The notes beneath the pieces are model-generated. The model searched no databases and was not told the origin of the DNA. It saw only the letters and a list, made by a program, of their open reading frames with translations. Below, piece by piece: positions 44,947-56,030 of a stretch of DNA of 64,000 nucleotides (its first letter is position 1; every line of letters begins with the position of its first letter). The position numbers and the translations under genes were made by a program. The DNA is from Bradysia coprophila (Eukaryota > Arthropoda > Insecta > Diptera > Sciaridae). The stretch lies in contig NW_023503375.1 of the NCBI RefSeq assembly GCF_014529535.1, forward strand, positions 1,984,001 to 2,048,000. The letters run 5' to 3'.

Positions 44947-47900
44947 ATGGCACCCAAAAGGAACAAAAAGAAAACGAAAAGCAAGAGATACTCATGCGAG
45001 CTGTGTGCAGACATCAATAATAATCGAATGATCCAGTGCGACAAATGCCAAGCAAAGTTTCATCTGGAATGTTTGGATGAATTGCCAAGTCAGGTCAATA
45101 CAAGTGACAAATGGTTCTGTTTGGTCTGTGAGAAGAGGAGAAAATCGGTATCAATTGCAAATCAAGGTCAATCGAAGAACTCCGAATCTCAAATCAAGGC
45201 TACAAATCAAGCAGATGGTTCAAAGAGCAAGAAAGATCAAGATGCGGACATCGTAGATGTTCAAAGTCGAAGCTCCACAACTAAATCGACCGGAAACCGA
45301 AAAGCGTTAATAGAATTGCAACGTATCGAAGAGGAACGATCGCTAAAAGCAAAACGCGATGAAGAATACCTCGACAGCAAATACAAAATTCTAATGGAGA
45401 ACTGTGAAAACAAATCGGATGGGTCAGTTAGTGAGAAAGACAACATCGAGAGAGAGGCGTATACACAGCAATGGGTACATCAACAAGCACGTAAATCGAA
45501 TTCAGCAAATGTTCCGAAATTTCCGCCAACAAATCAAAGTGAAGATGGTCGAGAACTCTACGATCGATTGATGAAATCGTTCTCGAAAACGATCGATGCC
45601 TTTCATTTCGATGAAACGTCACCAATGGATCAACGAGCGAAAACCTCTTTGAGAAGCGAGCATCCACCGAAACGCAGTCAAATGAATGAAGAAAGTCGAT
45701 CCGTTACAGAACACGATAGAGAGAACCCATCAAAAGGGTTTGAGGGTGTAGGTGAACCGAATTACAATTCAACGTTCGCCGCTCCCCGAGATGGTCAAGC
45801 GAAAGTTTCAAATCAAGGTTTTGTCGGCCCATTCAACTTCAACCGAATGGATGCTGCAGCAAGGGAACGTTTCAAAGCATTATTTCCAGAAACTGCTAAA
45901 AAGTTGCTGAAAGAAACTCCTAAAAGCCCGTTACTACACGAAGATCACGATGAAAATCCTGTGGGGAATGCAACAAGTGTAGAGTTTCAAGAATTAAATG
46001 ATGCCAACACACTCGAATGGGATAACTATATCGGATCGCAAAACAACACCATAAATCTATATCGTCAGCTCCAAAATACGATGATGAACCAACTGAAAGA
46101 GTTCTATGACGAGCACTACAAATCGACACCAAATCCCCATCGAAATGAGTCAAATGGAACCAGGTTTCACCGATCGAATGCTACAAGCTTAAATGGTGAT
46201 GAAGACGTACATGAAAGAATTGACGGCGAATTCCAGTCATTCAATAATCCGTCGAATGACCGTCAAAATAATCGTCAGGAATTTCGAGACTCGTTAGAAG
46301 ATCTTCAAAATCGGTCTATTCCTCCGACCGTAAATAATAGAAGCAACCGGCGAGTTGAATTTGAAGAGCCACCAGATCAATCCCGAAATCAGCCAAGATC
46401 CTCGAACACCAGCAAAGGTCCAAGAAACAGTTTCGATATTACGGAACCCGAGGAGACGAATGACGACTTCCAAAGTCAATCGAATAGGCGTAACGGAAAT
46501 AATCGATCGGGAGTAATGAATCAACCGACGTCAGCGGATGATGGCGGAATCTCAAAAAAGCAGATAGCGTCAAGACAAGTCATCAAAGAAAAACTACATA
46601 ATTTCTTCGGTGATCCATGCGAATGGCTGATATGGTACCATCAATTCAAAGACAGTTCCGAACTATGCGGTTATTCAAACGCAGAAAATATGAACAGGCT
46701 AAGGGGATGTCTACAGGGTAAAGCGAAGAAAGCTGTTGCAGGTTTTCTATTCCACCCTGATGCAGTTTCAACAGTCATCGATACACTAAGAAAATTATTT
46801 GGGAGGCCCGAAGTGATAATCAAAGCGATAAGTCAGAAAATCAGAGACCAACAGCCGATTAAAGCCGATAATTTGGAAGATTTGATGAGCTACGCATTTG
46901 AAGTTAAGACGATTACGACAACGATTGAATTACTAGAACGCCCGAGCTATTTAACCGACCCATCGCTGGTTGACGATCTGGTGAGCAAGCTGCCAATGCA
47001 AGAGAAGAAAGATTGGGCTCATTTCAGTGCTCGGTTACCGAACTGTACTTTAAAAACGTTATCGAGGTGGCTGTACGATATGGCCATGATATTGAGCACC
47101 GTATCAACGCCAACAACATCAAAATCCAGCGACCGTAAAGCGGAAAAGGGGAAGTTTGACAAAAATGAAAAGGTTTCAGGCCTGGAGTTAGTCAATGTCC
47201 ATGTCGATAGAAATCAAAACGGCAACAAGTCATGCTTGGTGTGTCAAAATGAGTGCAGCAACGCTGAGAATTGCTCGAAATTCAAGTCGCTCGATGTCAA
47301 CGCTAAATGGAAGGCAGTTATCGAAAACAAACTATGTCGAAGATGTCTGCGTAAGCATAAAAATCCTTGCAAAGCCACAAATGTATGTGGGAAAAATGGT
47401 TGCACATACAAGCATCACTTCCTCCTACACAACGATGAACGACACTCACCGAATAAGAATTCCAGTAATGGTTCAACAGTAGCCAACACTAACACCACAG
47501 CTTCATCGAATTTTCACAATATGCCACAAGTTTCAACAATGCTCCGAATCGTTCCAGTAATTTTACACAATGGCTCCAAATCAATCGCTACATTTGCCTT
47601 CCTCGATGAAGGAACAACAGTAACAATGATGGAGAAACGATTAGCCGATTTGCTTGGTTTGAAAGGAACGTCTGAACAAATTTGTTTGATCTGGACAAAG
47701 AAAATTCATCGGCGTGAACAAGCTGAAAGAGTTTCACTGGAAATATCCGGAACTGGAGATTCATACAAACGATACGAGCTGAAGGGTGTGCGAACTGTAG
47801 AAGATTTAAATCTGCCAGTTCAATCGATCGATAAAGACGAATTAATCACGAAATACCCGCACTTGAAAAATGTTCCCTTCGTGAGCTATAACAACGCCAT

Positions 47901-50900
47901 CCCGGGGATCATGATTGGTTCCGATATGCCGAAATTTGGATCGCAACTGCAAGTTGTAGAATCAGAAATGATGGAAATAAACGGTTACAACGGGCCGATA
48001 GCAACAAGAACACGTCTTGGATGGACAGTGCATGGGCCAAGAGATAATTCAACACTAAACGAACATATGAACGTACATCAGATCGAAATTTGCCCTCATC
48101 ACAATGATTTGGACAGCGACATACATCAACGGGTGAAAGACTTTTTCAGTATTGAAAATTTTGGAGTTCAAGCAATTGGCAAATTCAGTTTAAACTCAAA
48201 GGATGAAGAAAGAGCATTGGAAATGCTGGAAAAACTTACCCGAAAAGTCAATGGCAAATACGAAACCGGACTTCTATGGAAAAGTGAAAATATAAATCTG
48301 CCGGACAGTTATCCAATGGCTTTGAAACGTCTCGTCAGTCTTGAGAGACATGGCCCCGAAATGGTTCGAACAATGAGTGCAAAGGTCGCCGACTATGTAT
48401 CGAAAGGTTATGCAAGAAAATTAACGCCTGCAGACTTATTATATGATGGACCTGTTTGGTATCTACCATTGTTTGGCGTAATACATCCAAAAAAACCAGA
48501 GAAAATTCGTATGGTTTTCGATGCCGCCGCCAAAGTGAAAAACGTCTCGTTGAATTCAGCATTGTTAAAGGGTCCCGATCTGTACACGTCACTCATCGAT
48601 ATTTTAAGGCGATTTCGTGAAAGGTTGGTCACAGGTGGAGGTGACATTGCCGAAATGTTTCATCAAGTGGGAATAATCCAAAAGGATCGGCATTTTCAAC
48701 GATTTCTGTTCCGCGAAAATAGTACGAAGAAACCAGATGTTTACCAAATGGAAGTGTTAACGTTCGGAGCCAGTTGTAGTCCTTCATCGGCTCAGTTCGT
48801 CAAAAATAAGAATGCAAAGGAGCATATCAATACACATCCGCGAGCTGTGAGTGCTATACTGGATAATCATTACGTGGATGATATGATGGAAAGCGAGCAC
48901 TCTGAGAGAGAAATGATTCAGCTGATACGTGACGTTAAAATGATTCATGCAAAAGCCGGTTTCAACATTCGCAATTTCATATCAAATTCGTCAAATGTCC
49001 TGAAAGCAATCGGTGAAAGTGAATCGAACAACGTTAAAGACATCGCACCGAAAACGGAACTCAAAGTAGAACGAGTACTTGGAATGTGGTATAATACGAA
49101 GAATGACAACTTTACCTTCTCGTTAAAGTACACACTGATCGATGAGAAAATTTTCAAAGGACACAAGCTGCCAACGAAACGAGAAATTCTAAGAACGCTG
49201 ATGAGCATATTTGATCCACTGGGATTTTTATCGAACTTCCTAATCCACCTGAAAATATTAATCCAAGAAATCTGGAAATCACAACTGGACTGGGACACAC
49301 AAATAACATCAAAACATCTTGTTGATCGATGGAAACGATGGTTGTCAGTATTGCCAGGAGTGGAAAACGTGAATGTACCGAGACTCTACTCGCCAAGAAT
49401 GTCACCGAATTTGCCTAAGTCAATCCAGATGCATGTATTCGTGGACGCAAGCGAAGAAGCGTTCGCAGCGGTAATATACTTACGTATCGAAGACAACAAT
49501 GGCATAGACGTTGCTTTCGTGGGATCGAAAGCTAGAGCCGCTCCAATAAAGTATCTGTCGATACCAAGAAAGGAACTCCAAGGCAGTATTCTTGGAACTA
49601 GACTGTCAACAAGTATCAAAAATGCTCAAAGATTCGTCATAGACAAACGTGTAATGTGGACGGACTCAGCAACAGTCATCAGTTGGTTGAATTCCGAAAA
49701 CCGAAAGTACACTCAATTCGTTGCACATCGGGTGGGAGAAATTCTGGAAAGTACGGATGTGAACGAATGGAGGTGGATACCCACCAATGAGAACGTAGCA
49801 GATGAAGCAACGAAATGGACAAAAACACCGAATTTCGAGCCGACTAACCGCTGGTTCCATGGGCCAGATTTTCTCCGTCTAAGTGAAGATAAATGGCCAG
49901 AGAAGAAACCGATCAAAATCGACATCGAGGAGGAAATGAAAGCGAATTTTCTTCATTCAAGTCTGGTGTTACCTAAGATCATCGATCCAGATCGTTTCTC
50001 GAATTATAATCGGATGATCCGATCACTCGCGTACGCAATCAGATTCATCAACCTGTTCACCGGCAAAGCAAAAAAAGGTGAACCGTTAAAACAAGAAGAG
50101 CTGCGCAAAGCAGAAAATTTGATAATTCGTCAAGCACAATTCGAAGGATATCCGACGGAAATGGTAACTCTGCTGAGAAATGAAATTCTTCCAATCGAAC
50201 AACAAAAGTGTATCGAAAAGCCAAGTCTGTTATATGAAAGCACACCATTCTTAGATGCCGATAAAATTCTACGTATGAAAGGTCGAATTGATGGCGCGCG
50301 AGAATTATCAATGGATACGAAACGTCCAATTGCCTTACCTAAGAATGGAAGAATTACCGAGCTACTGCTGACCGAATATCACTCCAAATTTTTCCATCAA
50401 AATCATGAAACAGTCGTGAACGAAGTACGACAGAAATTCTACATTCCTCGTTTACGAGAGGTGCTAAAAAGAATCCGGAAAAATTGTCAAAGTTGCAAGA
50501 TCAAGAAGGCTCATCCTATTCCACCACAAATGGCGGATTTACCACAAGCAAGATTGGCGACAAGATTCATTCCGTTCTCATTTGTCGGAATTGATTTTTT
50601 TGGTCCGATTTATGTGTCAGTTGGACGTCGCAGAGAGAAGAGGTGGGGTGTGCTATTCACATGCCTCACTATAAGAGCAGTACATATCGAAATAGCGTCA
50701 GGATTGGATACGAACTCGTGTATACTGTGCATTCAAACCTTCGTTGCTGATCGAGGACCAGTTGTCGAATTCCACAGTGATTGGGGTACGAATTTCAAAG
50801 GAAGCAATAACGAACTCCAAGAAGAAATCAAGAAAATCGACTTTGAACGATTGCAAACCGAATTCACATCAACGTACACAAAATGGATATTCAATCCGCC

Positions 50901-51660
50901 AGCGTCGCCACATATGGGTGGGAGTTGGGAAAGACTGATACGCTCTGTCAAGTCATCAATTAATGAAATCATGCCAACTCGCACACCGAAGGAAGACATG
51001 TTACGCAATCTGATGAAGCAAGTGCAGAACGTCATCAACTCAAGGCCGTTGACATTTATTCCATTGGATGTGGAGGAAGACGAAGCATTGACTCCCAACC
51101 ACTTCATTAGACTTTCGTCGAACGGTCTAAAGCCACCATGTGAGATCGAATTGGACGGTGCATATTTGAGAAGAAGCTGGAAAGAATCTCAACGGTTGAC
51201 CGAATTGTTTTGGAAACGTTTCATCAGAGAATATCTACCGTCAATAACTCGACGAACTAAATGGCATCAGAAGGTGGCACCGTTGAAAGTTGGCGATTTG
51301 GTTTTGATAGTCGACGTGAATAACCCGAGAAACACATATCCTAAGGCAAAGATTATCAAAACCGTCGTCGGATCAAACAATCAGGTACGTCGGGCAAAAG
51401 TGGAATTGATTGCGGGTACGAAGTCTACCTCCGACGGGAAAATTTACGAGGTGAAGAAAGGAAATTTATGGAGATCTGCTCACAAGCTAGCACTGCTGGA
51501 CGTCGAGACAAAGAATGGTTTAGCTACTCCCAAATTGGATAGCGAAACGGGTGGGAGTGTTAAAACGACTACCAGCACTGATCTCACCACGGAACGAAGT
51601 ATGACAGTTGTCAAGAAAAGAGCAAATGCAAATGGTCGATACAATTTGCGAATCAAATAA
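44947..51660 (+). CDS. BEL/Pao Gag-Pol polyprotein
   Basis: A single frame of 2237 residues from the first ATG (44947). An upstream in-frame TTG at 44917 is not used as the start. In order: a basic leader; a PHD finger at about 15-62 (CELC, CDKC, HLEC, CLVC); a long charged linker; a Gag domain at about 552-718; a Cys/His cluster at 763-826; an aspartic protease with LDEG at 886-889; reverse transcriptase at about 1165-1400 with YVDD at 1309-1312; RNase H from about 1494 (Asp1500). The integrase has His1812, His1817, Cys1847, Cys1850 and catalytic Asp1883, Asp1945 and Glu1995, followed by a C-terminal DUF5641-like part (VGDLVLIVD). No stop or frameshift is present. The last 34 codons and the stop lie inside the 3' LTR. 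Confidence 0.95.
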   Translation: MAPKRNKKKTKSKRYSCELCADINNNRMIQCDKCQAKFHLECLDELPSQVNTSDKWFCLVCEKRRKSVSIANQGQSKNSESQIKATNQADGSKSKKDQDADIVDVQSRSSTTKSTGNRKALIELQRIEEERSLKAKRDEEYLDSKYKILMENCENKSDGSVSEKDNIEREAYTQQWVHQQARKSNSANVPKFPPTNQSEDGRELYDRLMKSFSKTIDAFHFDETSPMDQRAKTSLRSEHPPKRSQMNEESRSVTEHDRENPSKGFEGVGEPNYNSTFAAPRDGQAKVSNQGFVGPFNFNRMDAAARERFKALFPETAKKLLKETPKSPLLHEDHDENPVGNATSVEFQELNDANTLEWDNYIGSQNNTINLYRQLQNTMMNQLKEFYDEHYKSTPNPHRNESNGTRFHRSNATSLNGDEDVHERIDGEFQSFNNPSNDRQNNRQEFRDSLEDLQNRSIPPTVNNRSNRRVEFEEPPDQSRNQPRSSNTSKGPRNSFDITEPEETNDDFQSQSNRRNGNNRSGVMNQPTSADDGGISKKQIASRQVIKEKLHNFFGDPCEWLIWYHQFKDSSELCGYSNAENMNRLRGCLQGKAKKAVAGFLFHPDAVSTVIDTLRKLFGRPEVIIKAISQKIRDQQPIKADNLEDLMSYAFEVKTITTTIELLERPSYLTDPSLVDDLVSKLPMQEKKDWAHFSARLPNCTLKTLSRWLYDMAMILSTVSTPTTSKSSDRKAEKGKFDKNEKVSGLELVNVHVDRNQNGNKSCLVCQNECSNAENCSKFKSLDVNAKWKAVIENKLCRRCLRKHKNPCKATNVCGKNGCTYKHHFLLHNDERHSPNKNSSNGSTVANTNTTASSNFHNMPQVSTMLRIVPVILHNGSKSIATFAFLDEGTTVTMMEKRLADLLGLKGTSEQICLIWTKKIHRREQAERVSLEISGTGDSYKRYELKGVRTVEDLNLPVQSIDKDELITKYPHLKNVPFVSYNNAIPGIMIGSDMPKFGSQLQVVESEMMEINGYNGPIATRTRLGWTVHGPRDNSTLNEHMNVHQIEICPHHNDLDSDIHQRVKDFFSIENFGVQAIGKFSLNSKDEERALEMLEKLTRKVNGKYETGLLWKSENINLPDSYPMALKRLVSLERHGPEMVRTMSAKVADYVSKGYARKLTPADLLYDGPVWYLPLFGVIHPKKPEKIRMVFDAAAKVKNVSLNSALLKGPDLYTSLIDILRRFRERLVTGGGDIAEMFHQVGIIQKDRHFQRFLFRENSTKKPDVYQMEVLTFGASCSPSSAQFVKNKNAKEHINTHPRAVSAILDNHYVDDMMESEHSEREMIQLIRDVKMIHAKAGFNIRNFISNSSNVLKAIGESESNNVKDIAPKTELKVERVLGMWYNTKNDNFTFSLKYTLIDEKIFKGHKLPTKREILRTLMSIFDPLGFLSNFLIHLKILIQEIWKSQLDWDTQITSKHLVDRWKRWLSVLPGVENVNVPRLYSPRMSPNLPKSIQMHVFVDASEEAFAAVIYLRIEDNNGIDVAFVGSKARAAPIKYLSIPRKELQGSILGTRLSTSIKNAQRFVIDKRVMWTDSATVISWLNSENRKYTQFVAHRVGEILESTDVNEWRWIPTNENVADEATKWTKTPNFEPTNRWFHGPDFLRLSEDKWPEKKPIKIDIEEEMKANFLHSSLVLPKIIDPDRFSNYNRMIRSLAYAIRFINLFTGKAKKGEPLKQEELRKAENLIIRQAQFEGYPTEMVTLLRNEILPIEQQKCIEKPSLLYESTPFLDADKILRMKGRIDGARELSMDTKRPIALPKNGRITELLLTEYHSKFFHQNHETVVNEVRQKFYIPRLREVLKRIRKNCQSCKIKKAHPIPPQMADLPQARLATRFIPFSFVGIDFFGPIYVSVGRRREKRWGVLFTCLTIRAVHIEIASGLDTNSCILCIQTFVADRGPVVEFHSDWGTNFKGSNNELQEEIKKIDFERLQTEFTSTYTKWIFNPPASPHMGGSWERLIRSVKSSINEIMPTRTPKEDMLRNLMKQVQNVINSRPLTFIPLDVEEDEALTPNHFIRLSSNGLKPPCEIELDGAYLRRSWKESQRLTELFWKRFIREYLPSITRRTKWHQKVAPLKVGDLVLIVDVNNPRNTYPKAKIIKTVVGSNNQVRRAKVELIAGTKSTSDGKIYEVKKGNLWRSAHKLALLDVETKNGLATPKLDSETGGSVKTTTSTDLTTERSMTVVKKRANANGRYNLRIK
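51544..51557 (+). promoter_or_regulatory. Polypurine tract
   Basis: GAAACGGGTGGGAG lies immediately before the 3' LTR, the expected place for plus-strand priming. It is within the coding frame. Confidence 0.65.
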
Positions 51661-52263
51661 GAAAAGTGAAGCGAAAGCGTCAGTGAGTCATCCAACGTAA
51701 TCGAGCCTAATTTTCAATTTAAATCGAAGGAAATTAATTCATAGTTTTGTGTGTGCCGACAAATTCGGTTATTTGCCGTTGTTTCATAATTGTAAGCCAT
51801 ATTTTCGATGATTCATGTTGTCGACGATCCGATAAAATTTAGATTTCATTTGAAAATTGTTTTTCAGTAATTTCGGCATTCGGGAAAAGAATCTTTGTCG
51901 TATCAACAGGTCTTAGTGAACGACAAGAACTCGTAACGTAAGAAAAATTTTCCATCGCCTTTAGCGACATGATTTGTAAATTGTGAATTTCAATTTAAGG
52001 TTATCGTCGGTCACACACATTGAACTAGAGAACATTGGAGGTTGAGTCGAGGTTTGAAACGTAGGATATTAGATGTAAGATAAAACTATTTGATTTGCTC
52101 GGCGCTACATTTAGCTAACTTTTGTATATTATCTAGGAATTTGTAGCAAACAATATACGAAGTGCAATCATACGTCGTATTGGTTTCAATTAGCTGACAA
52201 ACTATTATCCAACTGCGTTGTCCGCTCAACCGTCCCTTTCCTGTCCAAGTTACAAGCCCAACA
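51558..52263 (+). repeat. 3' LTR of the BEL/Pao element
   Basis: Copy of 44193-44898. It contains the last codons of the polyprotein and its TAA stop at 51658-51660. Confidence 0.93.
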
Positions 52264-52308
52264 TATGACGTTAAATCATCAGGAGTAAATCTGTCAAGCA
52301 ATTTTCTG

Positions 52309-52425
52309 TTGACATTGTCTTTTTTGCAGCGACATCTTTCAGTGTAATAGTGAATCGTACTCTATCGGTAGAGTTGAGATAGAATTGAGAAAAGAGAACT
52401 GATGTCTAATCTTTCTCCAGGGAAA
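52309..52425. repeat. Dispersed repeat, copy 1 of 2
   Basis: Shares TTGCAGCGACATCTTTCA, ATAGTGAATCGT, CTCTATCGGTAGAGTT and AACTGATGTC in order with 61253-61375. It begins about 45 bp after the right LTR. CTCTATCGGTAGAG is itself palindromic. Confidence 0.55.
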
Positions 52426-52814
52426 ATTATCAAGAATTATTGATCGATAAAAACATTTCTGTTTATAAACGTGAATGAAATTCAATCGAAAATACACCAG
52501 AACTAAAACTGTAGCTGTTAGTTGATTTACAACGAAAAAATTGGATTCAAATCCGTGGAATTTATAATTTTACGTCCGCATTCATTTGGATATGATTTTT
52601 AAATCCAATTTGTTTAAGATCTGCCCGTGTCCCTACAGAACTTTGGCATAAGAACTTGCGTCCGTACTCTTCAAGAGAGATTTAGTCACAACAGTCGCAA
52701 CACCTGTCTCTTGAAACAAGAGTTCTTCACCTTCTACATAGAGCGTGTAGACAAAAGTTAAAAGTTAAATTACCAAATTCACAAATCTAGGGATTCAGAG
52801 TCTAAAAAGTGTAA

Positions 52815-53105
52815 GTGACATTTGTTATCGACAGCCACGCCACCAAATAAACTTAAATCATTTGAAATGTGTTTTTACATTGGGAAGGCCGAACCAACTT
52901 ATGTGTGCTATATCTCGGATTGGATAGAGCATGGATTGGATATGCAGACGTGGTTGGTTTTTTCGAGCTGTGTTGTGTCCACTTCGTCAAAGTGATTGAA
53001 AATGGCCCATTAATAAATAAAGAAACACTAGCTTCCGGCTAGTGTGGTCTTATATAGCAAAATTTATTTCAACATCAATGAAGTAATAGATTTTATCACA
53101 TACGC
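52815..53105 (+). repeat. 190-bp dispersed repeat copy with insertion
   Basis: CATTTGTTATCGACAGCCAC and AAATAAACTTAAATC lie at the left. CTTATATAGCAAAATTT and ATGAAGTAATAGATTTTATC lie about 190 bp further right than usual, so the copy is interrupted. Confidence 0.5.
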
Positions 53106-53223
53106 GCGGTGTTCGGATGTCAAAATTACTTACCTAGAAGTTTAATTCAAAAATTACACTTCAATTCTATGTTGTCTCGTTTTCGCTTATGTGATAATAA
53201 TACATTACTATACCAGTGAAGTT

Positions 53224-53476
53224 GTGAAGTAATTTGATATCTCGTATCTAGATGAGTAAAAGTATCCGAGGGCTTCAGCCCGAGGTACTTTTACTCATCG
53301 TGATACGAGATATCAAATTATTTCACGTGTAAAGTATAACGTTTTACTTTACGAGCGAGGGAAAAGGTTTTCACTAGTGAGGGAATAGCCACTTTACCTC
53401 ACTAGTAAAGTAAAATAGAGTACACACTTGTCACTATCAGTCTCGGCAAGCCTCGACTTCTTCGTGACAAGTGTGT
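53224..53476. repeat. Three adjacent palindromes
   Basis: 53224-53326: GTGAAGTAATTTGATATCTC is mirrored at the right, with centre GGGCTTCAGCCC. 53341-53415: TTTTACTTTAC / GTAAAGTAAAA with inner CACTAGTGAGG / CCTCACTAGT. 53422-53476: ACACACTTGTCAC / GTGACAAGTGTGT. They lie back to back with almost no spacing. Confidence 0.7.
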
Positions 53477-54669
53477 AATATATATTATATCGCTGCGTGG
53501 TTGATCAAAAGAAGTATTAGAAGCGATATTTATTTAATGCAACGATTGAGAGCAAACATCTATTTTCGAAACATACTTCAACAGCTGCCTGAAATCTGAA
53601 TTTTCTACATCCCATAGAGATCGAAAAATAAATGGAACTTTCGTGCTGTTTCAAAGTAAATTTAATTCACTTCGAATGGGTCAAATGTTCATCTACGCTT
53701 CTCCAACTTATTAAATTAAATTCTTCAAGCAATAACTGTTTCGTTTAATTTTCTGTAAAACATGAACGGAATAATTGTTAAATGGCTAAGTAAATGAGAG
53801 AATGGAAATTACAATTGTAAAAGCTTGAATGCAAACATCGCCAACATAGATGCTGTTATATCCGTACATAAACGGTATTTCTATATCTACTCAATTGTGG
53901 TCCCTCATATATATGTACATTCTAATGAGGTCAATTCGATCGATGTACAATATTAAATATTTAAAATAATTTGAACTTTAGATTCCTCGTGGAATAAAAG
54001 CCATTAGTTTTTATGATATGAAAAGCTGGTATGGGATCCATGAACTATTTTGATACAGCACCGTTATGTGGTTAGGAGCACTGGGTATATATATAGCTTA
54101 TGGATATTTTAGTACATAACAGTTTGCATTCGATATTGTTTTAGATGTTATATACCGAGAGCTTATGATGCTGGTTGTTTTTCGGAGAGTTTCGATTTTC
54201 AATTCAACATTTTTTCTCCCATCCATACCACCGAAAACCAATAACGATGCAAATTGCGCGCAATGTTTTGTGGTTTATACATTTTATGTGTTTTAGAAAA
54301 AAATACAATAAAATTTTGTGGAATATATGATGAGGTTGATGTGTCAGGTTTTATTTTATGTACAGCAACAACAACCATAAAGCGTTTGAAGCAGCAAATT
54401 TTTAATTAACTCGAAACATATAAACAACAGCGACAGACTGGCGTATCAATATTCAATCTTTAATTTGAGCGTTGAAATAGTGAACTGGTAGCTGATTTTA
54501 TTGATCGGTAAGTTAGACTCAACATTTTGAGCAGAACTGACGTTCGCAAAAAATTGGGTTCGTTGAAAGCGTAGTATGTACCTGACATGGACATTGTGCT
54601 AATTTTATGCATCGAACATGACAATGTACAATTGTGGTTGTATCAGCAACACAAAAATGTCTAACATTC

Positions 54670-54905
54670 TGAACAGGTCAGAGGACATCCTGAATTTTAA
54701 CTTGGATTTACCTGAAACCTGATTGAACTGAAACCTGATCAAATAAATTTTGACCTCACCTAAATTATGATTTCGGATTTCAGGTCCGACCTGTCATGAC
54801 GGTCAGGATCCAAGTCGAAATTTTTGACAAATTTGTATGAAAATTCCTTAAACTTTCAGGTCAGCCTTCAAACCAAAAACCTGACCTGAACTGAAATTGC
54901 AGGTC
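54670..54905. repeat. Region filled with ACCTGA/TCAGGT words
   Basis: About a dozen variants of ACCTGAAA and its complement, in both orientations, plus the island AATTTGTATGAAAATT shared with the element at 10107-10537. Terminal repeats are weak. Confidence 0.45.
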
Positions 54906-56030
54906 CTTCTTCGAGCTTTAAAAGTGTAAGCAATTGTTGAACATGGTATATGAGGACCTAAGTTATTACACGAAGGGACCATCATCGAGAGACTTATAGA
55001 TCTTAATTTAAACCTCTTATTTGTCCTTTCTATTTTTATTGTTTTGAATTTAAAATTCTTTCTTTTGCTAACGTTGGGGGTTGTAGACGCTAAATAGACG
55101 ATAGACGATAAATAAATCATGTAGCAACAGCTGTGTATTTATGAATAATCAATTCATCATTTTATTCGGATGCATATATGTGTGTGTGTGTTTCTTGCAT
55201 AAACTTCACACCCCACCTAATACAACACGTTTGTGGGGTGTAAAATGTCTTCTTTCATCAGAAAACTAAATCGATTCTTCGATCAATTCAATGTTACATT
55301 GAATCACAAGCGTATGGATATGAATGCATACGTTCATGTAATGTATACCCATACACTAACCCAACCAAATAAAATACAACAGTATATGATACTCGTCTCT
55401 ATCCCGTATCCCAATAAAAAAATAAACTGAGGAAAATCAATGTTTCGTATCGAAACCAAACAACAACGCCATATAATACATCCATAACTCACCCACCGTC
55501 TATTCGAAAATCCCTGAAATATATATGGAATTTTATACACCTCAGGTCTTTTCGGTTAATGTAAAAGAATCTATTTGTACAAACAAACTTCATAGTACAC
55601 ACCGAAATACATTTTTTTTTTTCGTTTTGAAATGAGTGTTTTGTCAACAAAATATAAAATCTTTTGCACACACACAGCCAGTCACTTTTCCTTTCTTTTT
55701 AAACAGTATCTTTCACCCCAAAATTTATGGCGAAGGGAAAAAAAATAGAAAAGTTGATACTCACCTAAATAACATCTAAGGAATTGTGTATAATGTAACT
55801 TGAGAACTTCGTCAGTTGATACTGGTAATATGAATGAATGTGCGAAAAGTGTATATATATACAAAGGAAATGAAGAATATTGTTAAATTGGATTAACAAG
55901 TTTTTGTGTCATTTTTCTTAATATCTCTGGCCTTCGGCATTAATAAACATGCGTGGAAAAACGAAACAATTTTCCATTTTAAATACAATGTTTGAGCTTC
56001 TGAGCAATCAAAAAATTAATCTGTCACATA

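Larger units (their letters stand above)
44188..52268 (+). mobile_element. Intact BEL/Pao LTR retrotransposon
   Basis: 706-bp LTRs (44193-44898 and 51558-52263) begin TGTT and end AACA. They are flanked by the 5-bp target duplication TATGA at 44188-44192 and 52264-52268. One uninterrupted Gag-Pol frame lies between them. The LTRs look identical by eye, so insertion was recent. The order protease, reverse transcriptase, RNase H, integrase and the absence of env place it in BEL/Pao. It lies about 12.7 kb upstream of the Fe65 start exon in opposite orientation. Confidence 0.95.
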
